Source of the DNA: a bacterium
GTDB lineage: Bacteria > Krumholzibacteriota > Krumholzibacteriia > LZORAL124-64-63
Direction of reading: 5' to 3'
DNA length: 36,248 nucleotides
Assembly (NCBI GenBank): GCA_024223715.1
Contig: JAAEOA010000375.1
Span: forward strand, 1 to 36,248
Of this stretch, positions 23,419 through 31,451 are shown in pieces. The stretch's first letter is position 1, and the number at the start of each line of letters is the position of its first letter. The notes beneath the pieces were generated by a model. The model made no database searches, was not told the origin of the DNA, and worked only from the letters and a program-made list of their open reading frames with translations. The translations under genes and the position numbers were made by a program.

Positions 23419-24096
23419 CTAATCTTCACACATTGCCCCATAACCGGTTGCAAATATGGCCACATCAGACAAACTGAGAGTACCGTCCCAGCGGAAATCG
23501 CTGCGATAGTGATATTCACCAAAAAAATCAGTGGAGAAAAGGGCCAAATCAGCCAAACTGACAAAGCCATCGCCATTGATGTCCGGACTGTTGAAACGTA
23601 AAGCCACTGGATCCAAAGCGTAGCCACCCGGTGGTGGAGTTGCGGCCCGACTACCATTCAGATAGACCCACAACGGCCCTTCTGACCAACCGCCACCATT
23701 AAGTGGATTTTCGAACCAGGTCACACCGGAACTGTTAGTAGCAACATCAGCGGTGAATCCCCAACCACCAATGTCAGGACAGACAAAATCCGTGGTAGTT
23801 TCAGCCTCAAGCCACATGTCTTCGGCGGGGAATCCAACAACAGGATCCCCATTGATACCGACTATGGAAAATTCAATTCGGGCATTAGCTGGTGCTCCAC
23901 CAAAATACATGGCTTGCGTCAACGGCGAGCCAAGGGCTCCGGGAATAATACACACCGAAGCTTCCGCTTCCAGTTCAGTGGTTATTGAACCGCCAAAAGG
24001 GATTCCACTGTCAGCTGAAGTCCCTGAAGCTATGGTGGATATTATTAGGATTCCCAAGGATAATTTAATAAGATAGCTGGTTTTATGGTCCTGCAT
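23419..24096 (-). CDS. Secreted protein with C-terminal dockerin-like repeats
   Basis: A 225-residue exported protein. A signal peptide (about 1-28) leads into a beta-rich domain (about 35-165) with three Cys and no recognised family. The C-terminus has a dockerin type I-like pair of calcium-loop/helix units: DINGDGFVSLADLALF (about 173-188) and a degenerate second copy FRWDGTLSLSDVAIFA. In the second copy the usual Asp/Asn ligands are partly lost. No cohesin is seen in the window, so a cellulosome is not implied; such repeats are widespread in FCB-related bacteria as general secreted-protein tails. GGGGAGG lies 5 nt before the ATG, and a promoter-like sequence is 40-70 nt upstream. Confidence 0.82.
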   Translation of the reverse strand: MQDHKTSYLIKLSLGILIISTIASGTSADSGIPFGGSITTELEAEASVCIIPGALGSPLTQAMYFGGAPANARIEFSIVGINGDPVVGFPAEDMWLEAETTTDFVCPDIGGWGFTADVATNSSGVTWFENPLNGGGWSEGPLWVYLNGSRAATPPPGGYALDPVALRFNSPDINGDGFVSLADLALFSTDFFGEYHYRSDFRWDGTLSLSDVAIFATGYGAMCED

Positions 24097-24135
24097 AACA
24101 ACCTCCCCAAAAAAACAAAATTAACTATGGAGTGC

Positions 24136-24164
24136 ATCATAGCACGAATTCTCAATTGAGTAAA
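24136..24164 (-). promoter_or_regulatory. Candidate sigma70-type promoter for the dockerin-like gene
   Basis: On the minus strand TTTACT (24159-24164) and TATGAT (24136-24141) are separated by exactly 17 nt. The predicted start of transcription is about 32 nt before the ATG at 24096. Matches to consensus are 4/6 and 5/6. Confidence 0.42.
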
Positions 24165-24188
24165 GTAAATATGGTTGAAACCATTGCT

Positions 24189-24211
24189 GGCGGGAGGCTA
24201 AACCTCCCGCC
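24189..24211 (-). terminator. Hairpin downstream of the M1 aminopeptidase
   Basis: A perfect 9-bp stem (GGCGGGAGG / CCTCCCGCC) with a 5-nt loop begins 11 nt after the minus-strand stop. No strong T-tract follows, so termination may be partial or the hairpin may protect the mRNA 3' end. Confidence 0.6.
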
Positions 24212-24222
24212 CAATTATCGAC

Positions 24223-25995
24223 TTATCCGGCCAACACTTTCTCAAGCCCAATGCGGGCAATCGGGTGGTACCCATTGGAATTAGCTGCATAAACTTTTGC
24301 AGCCAGATCCCGAGTGTTTTCATTACCGTGCAAAGCGCTGAACAACGGTTTCAGATACTTCATGCGTCCCACTTCGGAAAGGAAGCTTTCGCATCGGGCA
24401 TAAGCCGGTTCGAAACTGCTATTGACCGCAATTTCCAACCAGTTGCATAGAATTTCACAGTTGCCCTGGGCATTTAATTTGAAGTTGTCATTCAACCAGG
24501 AGCAGTCTTCGCCAGTCATTTGTTTGGGCAACGCCTGCAGGAAAATCTGCCAATCTTCAGGAGTCCAATTCACTGCCTCGTTCACATCGGGACGGACACC
24601 GTCACTCCACCCCTTGGCCAAACCTTCCAGCTTTTCCAAACGGGAAGATGCAAAGACAGGAGCATTGGCAGGAAGATCGGGCTGGTGGATCCACTCCTGA
24701 GCGCCCATTATTTCGGCTGCGCCAGGCAATTCGCGGTTAAGAAATTCTTCGAATTGAGCCGTAGTAAGAGAGGTGAATTTGAAATGATCGATGTACTTCT
24801 TCACAAATTCATCCATTTTTTCGCGCCCCACGGTTTCCTCCAAAAGAGCCACAAAGAGAAAACCTTTTTCGTAAGGAACGAGGGAATAGAACTCGTCCGG
24901 GTCGCTGCCTTCACCATTAATTTCCAGTTTGGTGAACTCGCTGCCTTTGCCAAAGCTGTTCATCGCCTGAAGCAACCCGTGGCGACCGATGGCAGCGCTC
25001 AGGCTTTTGGCTTCCAAGCCCTCCATGTTTTCCAGAATGCGGCGTTCGGCCCAAACGGTGAAGCCTTCATTCAACCAGAAGTCATTGATTGAAGCATTGG
25101 TTACCAGATTACCGGTCCAGCTGTGAGCTAACTCATGAGCCAGTACATTGACCAAACTACGATCACCCGCCAGAAGAGTGGGTGTCAGGAAAGTCAGACG
25201 TGGATTTTCCATTCCACCGTAAGGGAAAGACGGAGGCATGACCAGGAAATCGAAACGATCCCACAAATATGGTCCAAAAATTTCTTCGGCAGCCAGAATC
25301 ATTTGATTCACTTCAGCAAATTCCCAGGCCGATTTTTCCATCATTTCCGGTTCAGTGTAACAGGTGGAACGGGGACCCAGATCTTTGGCCGTAATGTTGC
25401 CCACAGCGAAGGCAAAAAGATAAGGTGGAATGCTCTGGGGCATAGTGAAACTGAAAGACGTCATGCCTTCGGTATTGGCATCACTTTTTTCGCCGGGAGC
25501 CGCAGCCATTACAACTGTCAGGTCAGATGGCACCGTCATTTTGCAATTAAAAGTAAACCGGGACAAGGGTGAGTCCTGGCAGGGAATAACACTGCGGGCA
25601 TGAATGGCCTGGCACTGGCTGAAAAGATATGGGTGCTTTCCACCGGCGGTTTGGGCTGGTTCCAGCCATTGCAATGCCGAAGCGTTGGGGCTGGTGGTGA
25701 AATTAACTCTGAACTTTTTGCTGCCCTCTGGAAGGGTTACCCGCAGCCGCGAACCAAGAACCGAGTCAGCTTCGGCCAATTCGAAAGGAATGTCGTTTCC
25801 AGAGGAATCGAAAGCACCGTCGATGGACAAATCTCTGGTATCAAGGTCGAGGGCGCCGGATACGGCTTCCGACAAATCAAAATCGGCCTGGCCGATGATG
25901 CAGCTATTTTCGAAATCTACTTTCAAATCAAGGTCCATGTTATGCACACGTCCCTGAGAAAGATCGGTATACGAATGAGGATCGCGGTTGCTCAC
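24223..25995 (-). CDS. M1 aminopeptidase, leukotriene-A4-hydrolase type
   Basis: A 590-residue cytosolic zinc aminopeptidase. The N-terminal saddle domain starts DPHSYTDLSQGRVHNMDLDL; the catalytic domain has GGMEN (260-264) and HELAHSW with His287, Glu288 and His291, plus Glu310 in WLNEGFTVWAERR as third zinc ligand. The segment TGNLVTNASINDFWLNEG is very like human LTA4 hydrolase, as is the C-terminal helical domain (about 460-590). Bacterial members act as aminopeptidases; epoxide hydrolase activity is not implied. No signal peptide is present. The start was set at GTG 25993-25995 because GGAGGT lies 5 nt upstream; an in-frame ATG at 26028 lacks a site and adds atypical residues. It probably works with the M17 and M29 enzymes in peptide use. 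Confidence 0.95.
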   Translation of the reverse strand: MSNRDPHSYTDLSQGRVHNMDLDLKVDFENSCIIGQADFDLSEAVSGALDLDTRDLSIDGAFDSSGNDIPFELAEADSVLGSRLRVTLPEGSKKFRVNFTTSPNASALQWLEPAQTAGGKHPYLFSQCQAIHARSVIPCQDSPLSRFTFNCKMTVPSDLTVVMAAAPGEKSDANTEGMTSFSFTMPQSIPPYLFAFAVGNITAKDLGPRSTCYTEPEMMEKSAWEFAEVNQMILAAEEIFGPYLWDRFDFLVMPPSFPYGGMENPRLTFLTPTLLAGDRSLVNVLAHELAHSWTGNLVTNASINDFWLNEGFTVWAERRILENMEGLEAKSLSAAIGRHGLLQAMNSFGKGSEFTKLEINGEGSDPDEFYSLVPYEKGFLFVALLEETVGREKMDEFVKKYIDHFKFTSLTTAQFEEFLNRELPGAAEIMGAQEWIHQPDLPANAPVFASSRLEKLEGLAKGWSDGVRPDVNEAVNWTPEDWQIFLQALPKQMTGEDCSWLNDNFKLNAQGNCEILCNWLEIAVNSSFEPAYARCESFLSEVGRMKYLKPLFSALHGNENTRDLAAKVYAANSNGYHPIARIGLEKVLAG

Positions 25996-26024
25996 GGAGC
26001 ACCTCCAGGTTTCAAGACGACATT

Positions 26025-26069
26025 TCATAATGACACTTCATGAAGACACCTCATGAAGACACCTCATGA
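26025..26069. repeat. 13-bp tandem repeat upstream of the M1 gene
   Basis: Unit TCATGAAGACACC occurs twice exactly (26038-26050, 26051-26063), preceded by a 10/13 copy (26025-26037) and followed by a partial TCATGA. Each unit contains the palindrome TCATGA. It ends 30 nt upstream of the M1 aminopeptidase start and may be a regulatory array or replication slippage. Confidence 0.85.
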
Positions 26070-26158
26070 CAAAACAATATCATTGGCATTTCACTTGCCT
26101 GATTCACTCAGCCATTGTCGCTTTGATTACCTGAAACCGCAAGCCTGACTTGCCTGAT

Positions 26159-27823
26159 TTATCCCCGTTCCTCTTTCATGGCTTCAGCAGGGGAGCTTCC
26201 AGACAAGGTATTATCCGATGGTGGCTGTTCGTCAGGATTTGCTCGAACAATCCCCACAAATTCAGTGAGGTTAGCCAGAAAGATATCTACGAGTTCAGGA
26301 TCGAAGTGAGTACCTCTGCCCTGTTTTAACAATTGAACAACTTCACCAAGCTCTTTAGCCTCCCTATATATCCGTTTGTTTATCACTGCATCAAAAACAT
26401 CAACCAGAGCCGTAATTCGTCCAAAAATGTGAATTTTGGATCCAACAAGACCATGAGGATATCCGGTTCCATCCCATTTTTCGTGGTGTTGATGTGCGAC
26501 AACAGCGGCCGAACGCATTATTCGGCGTTCGCTTTTTCCCAGAATTTCCCAACCAGTGGTAGTGTGGGTTTGCATGATTTTGTACTCAGCCTCTGTCAAT
26601 CCTCCAGGCTTGTTCAAAATGGCGTCAGGAATACCCACCTTGCCCACATCGTGCATGGGGGCAGCCAATCTGAGAATGGCTGCCTCGTCGGTTTCCATCC
26701 CGTATTTTTCGGCCAGCAATTGAGCCATTTTACCCACCCGCAAAACATGATTAGCCGTTTCTTTACTTCGGGTTTCCACCACCTCACCTAGAGTATGAAT
26801 GATTTCCTTTTGGGTTTCTATGATCTCAAGACTCAGATTCACATTGTGGAAAGCCATGGTGGCATTGGTCATATAAATACGGATCAGATCCTTATCCAAC
26901 TCCGGCGAAATAGGATTTCCTTTGAGTAGAAAAAGTATTTCATCATCGTTATCAGCCTTGATGCAATACACATAACTGTGGTTGAAGAAAAATCCGTGAC
27001 CCTGACGACCCGCACGTATAACCATAGCCTGGGTTGTACCTGGAACAACATCAGCGAGTTGTCGGCCGACCATGGTTTTGAAGCTGCCAGTGCCATATTC
27101 GATTTGGAAGCAATTATCTTTGAGCCGTGCAAAAATGCCAGAATACAGATCCTTATTTTCAATTGAAAAATCACCATTGGCTAAAAGGACCAGTTGTTTC
27201 AAAACACCTGACGCGAATTCTGAGCGGGAATGCCATTCAAATAAATGAGCCCCGGATTTGATGATTTTCTGCAGTCCCTGATTCCTTGTGGCCATGATCT
27301 GAATATCCCGCCAGGATCGTAAGGCACTGGTTATTGTAGTAAAAAGTTTCTGGGCGGTCAGTTCCGTTTTGGCTTTGTAGTCATTAATGTCATATTCATT
27401 AACAACTTTATTTTCAGGAGCTTGCCCCGGCTGCCCCGTGCGCAGGATAATGCGAATGTCCCGATTTTCGAGTTCATCGCGAATGTGCCGGACCAGGCGC
27501 AAACCGGAATCTTCACGTTCCATTACCACATCCAGAAGGATAATCGCTATGTCAGGGTTTTCAGCCAGAATTCTGCGAGCTCCGGCACCTGAATAGGCAC
27601 TTAGCATAGTCAAGCCACGGTCTTCAAATTCATAATTTTTGAGGACCATTCGGGTAAGCAAATGGACCTCTTCTTCGTCATCGACAATGAGAAGTTTCCA
27701 AGCACTTTCAGGACGTATTGATTTTCGTCTTTCCTGCTGCGGGTTTTGCCCGGTTTCGCCTCTCTCAGCAAAGCTGAGTAGTTCTCCACTTGATTGTTTC
27801 CTGCCATTTTGTGAGTCAGCCAT
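26159..27823 (-). CDS. Response regulator with REC, DUF3369 and HD-GYP domains
   Basis: A 554-residue response regulator likely to hydrolyse cyclic di-GMP. The REC domain (about 42-170) has phosphoacceptor Asp98 (IILLDVV), the acidic pair in VDDEE and a conserved Thr129 and Lys152. A DUF3369-type middle domain (about 180-335) is followed by an HD-GYP domain (about 338-525) with His391-Asp392 (MHDVGKVGIPD), the HQHHEKWDGTGYP stretch (GYP at 454-456) and ITALVDVFDA. All HD-GYP signature residues are present, so activity is expected. The start was set at ATG 27823 with GGAGG 6 nt upstream; it overlaps the kinase stop by 8 nt, so the two are translationally coupled and probably a cognate pair. 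A 56-codon upstream extension is not supported. Confidence 0.94.
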   Translation of the reverse strand: MADSQNGRKQSSGELLSFAERGETGQNPQQERRKSIRPESAWKLLIVDDEEEVHLLTRMVLKNYEFEDRGLTMLSAYSGAGARRILAENPDIAIILLDVVMEREDSGLRLVRHIRDELENRDIRIILRTGQPGQAPENKVVNEYDINDYKAKTELTAQKLFTTITSALRSWRDIQIMATRNQGLQKIIKSGAHLFEWHSRSEFASGVLKQLVLLANGDFSIENKDLYSGIFARLKDNCFQIEYGTGSFKTMVGRQLADVVPGTTQAMVIRAGRQGHGFFFNHSYVYCIKADNDDEILFLLKGNPISPELDKDLIRIYMTNATMAFHNVNLSLEIIETQKEIIHTLGEVVETRSKETANHVLRVGKMAQLLAEKYGMETDEAAILRLAAPMHDVGKVGIPDAILNKPGGLTEAEYKIMQTHTTTGWEILGKSERRIMRSAAVVAHQHHEKWDGTGYPHGLVGSKIHIFGRITALVDVFDAVINKRIYREAKELGEVVQLLKQGRGTHFDPELVDIFLANLTEFVGIVRANPDEQPPSDNTLSGSSPAEAMKEERG

Positions 27824-30800
27824 GTTCAACCTCCGCCAGCAGAGGCACACGGATTGTGAATCGCGTACCTCTGCCGGGTTTGCTCGCACAGGAGATTTTC
27901 CCACCCAGATTCTGAGTGATGTTGTTATAAACGATGTGCATCCCAAGACCAGTCCCTCCACGACCACGTTTTGTTGTATAGAATGGTTCAAAAATCCGGG
28001 ATTTTTCCTCCCTTTTCATGCCATTGCCATTATCACTGTATTCGAGAACGACACCCGCTTTTCCCAATTCAGCCCGAATCGTTATTTGCCCCACTAACAT
28101 TCCTTCAAAACCATGCAGCAGTGAGTTCATTATGAGGTTGGAAAGGACCTGATACAAGGCCCCGGGGTCGCATTTCATTTCAAGATCATTTGCGCAATCT
28201 ATTTGAATATTGAAACCCGTATTGCGAAGCCTTGGGTTCATGCTGTGCACCACATCCTGCAGGTATTCACTCAAATTAAATGTGCGTTCCAGACCAGCGG
28301 AATTATCGGTGGCCACCAATTTGAAATTCTGAAGAAGATCGGCCGCTCTGTTTAAATTACTGGAAATCATTTTCGATGTTTCCTGGGCCGAATTCAGAAA
28401 ATCTTCAAATTCATCACGGGTCAAAGCATTTTCACCATATGCGCTCTGACACTTTTGGACTTCCTGCGACAGGTGCGAAGCGGCAGTAACACCAATGCCA
28501 ACTGGTGTATTGATTTCATGAGAAAGACCCGCCACCAGACTGCCCAGGGCCGCAAGCTTTTCCTGTTCAACCAATTGTTTTTGGGCTGCTTTGATTAATT
28601 CCAAATTGCTGCGGGCTTCAGTCACATCTCTGCCAATTCCCTCAATGGAAGCCACGGAACCTGAAGCATCAAAAACCGGAACTTCCAGAATTTCCATAAT
28701 CATTATGGAACCATCGTGGCAGGTCACGTGCACATCCCAGGGCGGTTGCTTGAAGCCCAGCCCTGACTTCTGGGATTTGCTTTTTGCTTTGGAATTGACC
28801 TTCCGATTCATGTCATGTTTCAGCGATGAATTTAACTCCTCAAGGGTAGAGAAACCCAATAAAGTCCGATGAGATGGACTGATGTAAGTGAACTTTCGGT
28901 GAGTATCCTGAGAATAAAAAATATAACCTTCCTGAAGACTTTCTATGATGCGACGGAAACGGGCTTCGCTTTGTCGTAATGCAGAATTTGTATTACGGAG
29001 TTCACTTGTGCTGTGGGCAATTCGTTGCTCCAGTCCTTCATTTAATTTGAGAATGTTTGCCTCGGCTTCCCTGATTTTTGTCAGATCGGAGATGATGGCA
29101 AACCCGCCCTGGAATTCACCATTCTCGTCTCTCATGGCCGCCGGACTGATGCGAGCAGGGAAAACAGGCCCGTCAGTTCGAGGGATATCCATTTCCAGAG
29201 CCTCGCCCGGTGCCATCGACCAAACATCCCAAGAGTGGAAAGGGCCACGGCCATTCAGCTGGGGAAACAGTGAATCGATCGATCCACCAAGGACTGTCTC
29301 CTTCTCCATTCCCAACATTCGACACAAACTGTTATTGACAAAAGTGATGAGACCGTCAGCCGATACCACCCCCATACCGTCATTCATTGTTTCCACCAAA
29401 CTGCGGTACCGGGTTTCGCTGTTTCGCAAAGCCTGTTCTGATTTCTTCCGATAGGTAACGTCGCGCATGGACTGAATGGCTCCAATTACCCGGTCATTTT
29501 CATCGTACAGAGCCGATGCTGTAAGCCAAAGAAAAGCCCCTTGACCATCATTTAAAAAAGGAACAAAAGATTCTGCATAAAGAGTATTGCTGTTGACTTC
29601 AACAAAATTGTAAAGCTTTTGCCATTGGCTCAAATCAACATCACCAAAATGATTGATCAGGGTGGGAATTCGTTCGCCATAAAAGGGAACGGCATAGGCA
29701 TACTCGCCTTGTCCAAGCATTTCTTTTTCGGTAACACCGGTTAATTCTTCCATGGCCCGGTTCCAGGCTACAACTTCCTTATTCCGATTGATAACAAAAG
29801 TGGCATCGGGCAGGAATTCGACAATATGCTCCAACTTACGATTGGCTTCTTCCAAATTTTTTTGTACAGCCTCCCGCTGACGAGCACCGGCGTAGGCTTT
29901 GGCTAAAACTTCAAATAGTCTGAGATCACTTTTTGCCCAATTTACCATCCGCCCCACTGTGCTGAATACCAAAATTCCGACCAGAGTTTCATCGATGCGA
30001 ATGGGCAAAAGTACCACTGAGACCAAGTTAAAACTCATCCAGGTATCTCGACACCAACCGGCCTCTTTGGGTAATTTTGCTGTATCTGGGATATTTACCA
30101 GAACCTGTTCAGAAACCAACGTTTTCAGCCAGAGACATTCGTTCAATGAATTGATTAAAGGTGTCTCGGAAACGTCCGGACTGCCTGAACGGGACCACAA
30201 AAAACCAGGGCACAAAGAATGGCCATCATCGCCAACATCAACCATTAAACACCTGTCTGCCCCAACCATTTCGGCAACCGGTTGAAGGGCCCTCGAAAGT
30301 GCCTCTTCCATGCCCTCTTCGGCCCCAACTCCAAAGCTGTTCAAAATGGTTGTCACCACTTCTTCCAATGCTTCTTTATGTGTCAGGGCCTGACTGGTTT
30401 TTTCTTCCCGCCTGATGTCATCAAAAATAATGCGCAATCCGGTTACGGGTGCTTCTGTTGATTCCTGAACGGGAAACGCCGAACCTCTGACAGGAAATTC
30501 CGAGCCTGTAGCTCCCAGTAACCTCAGACGGAAATCCTGCCGTTCGCTGCCATCAAGAATCCCTTGAAAGGAGGACTGGAAATTCTGTAAATCCGATGGA
30601 TGAATAAAATGATTCACGAATCCAAAATATGAGACCTGGGAATCATCGGCTTCCAGTAATTTACGCCAGGAACCATTGATATATTGAACACGACCCCGGG
30701 TATCAGTTTCCACCAGGATTTGGCTCATGAAGGAACCAAAAGCAGCCGAGCGATTCTCTATGCAGGTCAGTTTTTTCTTAAGCCGGTGGTTGTCTTGCAG

Positions 30801-31010
30801 TAGCTGAACTTTTGTGCCAATCCAGGTGCGCCGAATTTTGGTAAAAATAAATAACAGGGAACAAATCAGGAGAGAAAAAGCAGCAAAAGAAATCAATCCC
30901 ACGTGATGGATGGTGCATAAAACACCAACCGACGTAAAGTGAGGCGGAAACCAACAAAGAATGCCTATGCCTTCCCAGAACATACCGGCAAGACCCCTTT
31001 TCCTGAGCAT
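27816..31010 (-). CDS. Multi-PAS/GAF sensor histidine kinase
   Basis: A 1064-residue membrane-attached histidine kinase. One transmembrane helix (about 36-58) is followed by PAS (about 95-200), GAF (215-385), three more PAS (395-518, 530-645, 680-798), a short coil, the HisKA-like box with phospho-acceptor His831 in LSHEINTPVG, and a HATPase domain (about 910-1058) with the N-box SNLIMNSLLHG, DNGNGM and GRGGTGLGMHIV. HEINTP marks a kinase subgroup with many PAS/GAF sensors. There is no receiver domain, so phosphate should go to the overlapping HD-GYP regulator. An insert of Lys/Ser-rich residues (KAKSKSQKSG, 741-750) interrupts the last PAS domain. The start is uncertain: ATG 31010 or ATG 30983, the latter with AAGGGG about 10 nt upstream. 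The ligand is unknown. Confidence 0.93.
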   Translation of the reverse strand: MLRKRGLAGMFWEGIGILCWFPPHFTSVGVLCTIHHVGLISFAAFSLLICSLLFIFTKIRRTWIGTKVQLLQDNHRLKKKLTCIENRSAAFGSFMSQILVETDTRGRVQYINGSWRKLLEADDSQVSYFGFVNHFIHPSDLQNFQSSFQGILDGSERQDFRLRLLGATGSEFPVRGSAFPVQESTEAPVTGLRIIFDDIRREEKTSQALTHKEALEEVVTTILNSFGVGAEEGMEEALSRALQPVAEMVGADRCLMVDVGDDGHSLCPGFLWSRSGSPDVSETPLINSLNECLWLKTLVSEQVLVNIPDTAKLPKEAGWCRDTWMSFNLVSVVLLPIRIDETLVGILVFSTVGRMVNWAKSDLRLFEVLAKAYAGARQREAVQKNLEEANRKLEHIVEFLPDATFVINRNKEVVAWNRAMEELTGVTEKEMLGQGEYAYAVPFYGERIPTLINHFGDVDLSQWQKLYNFVEVNSNTLYAESFVPFLNDGQGAFLWLTASALYDENDRVIGAIQSMRDVTYRKKSEQALRNSETRYRSLVETMNDGMGVVSADGLITFVNNSLCRMLGMEKETVLGGSIDSLFPQLNGRGPFHSWDVWSMAPGEALEMDIPRTDGPVFPARISPAAMRDENGEFQGGFAIISDLTKIREAEANILKLNEGLEQRIAHSTSELRNTNSALRQSEARFRRIIESLQEGYIFYSQDTHRKFTYISPSHRTLLGFSTLEELNSSLKHDMNRKVNSKAKSKSQKSGLGFKQPPWDVHVTCHDGSIMIMEILEVPVFDASGSVASIEGIGRDVTEARSNLELIKAAQKQLVEQEKLAALGSLVAGLSHEINTPVGIGVTAASHLSQEVQKCQSAYGENALTRDEFEDFLNSAQETSKMISSNLNRAADLLQNFKLVATDNSAGLERTFNLSEYLQDVVHSMNPRLRNTGFNIQIDCANDLEMKCDPGALYQVLSNLIMNSLLHGFEGMLVGQITIRAELGKAGVVLEYSDNGNGMKREEKSRIFEPFYTTKRGRGGTGLGMHIVYNNITQNLGGKISCASKPGRGTRFTIRVPLLAEVEHG

Positions 31011-31451
31011 CCCTGCCGGTCAAACCTTGGGTCCTTCCAAAGTGGGCGCTTACTAGGTGGCTCACAATACCACAGATTTGGTCCAAGGTCAAGAGAGAGA
31101 AGGGGTATCTTCATCTTCTTTTAAGTATTTCCTTATTCGCGCCATGTCTTTTGAGTTCTTTAAAAGACCAATGATCAGGTTTTATACTTAATTTTTTATC
31201 TTCCCTAACATTTTTTCCCATTTCTGATTTTTTTATTCTTTTGGTCTGTTTCACAGGATTCTGGGTCCGTTTTCCACATAATTAATCTCCCTCAAAAGTA
31301 GTGACTCGGTCAACTCTGCGGTTGAAGTTAGGTCATAGACTGGTGTAGAATGCACTTTTATTCTTTATTTGTTTTGCTGGCAGGATGTTGTTGCAGCCTT
31401 ACAATGTAAAATCCCAAATATTGACTACCAGCCTGATTAGGAGGTGAAGAA
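31011..31451. other. Intergenic stretch between kinase and secreted M1 pseudogene
   Basis: About 440 nt, AT-rich in its middle (31120-31300), with no gene I can support on either strand. It separates two divergent units and should hold the promoters of both. The clearest plus-strand candidate is listed separately. No hairpin with T-tract, tRNA or repeat was seen. Confidence 0.6.
31322..31351 (+). promoter_or_regulatory. Candidate sigma70-type promoter of the secreted M1 gene
   Basis: TTGAAG (31322-31327) and TAGAAT (31346-31351) are 18 nt apart, matching consensus at 4/6 and 5/6. A transcript from about 31358 would have a leader of about 80-95 nt before AGGAGG at 31439-31444. Confidence 0.4.

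Noticed and set aside
23419..24096. Cellulosome component
   Set aside because: Dockerin-like repeats alone are common in secreted proteins of non-cellulolytic bacteria; no cohesin, scaffoldin or glycoside hydrolase is in the window.
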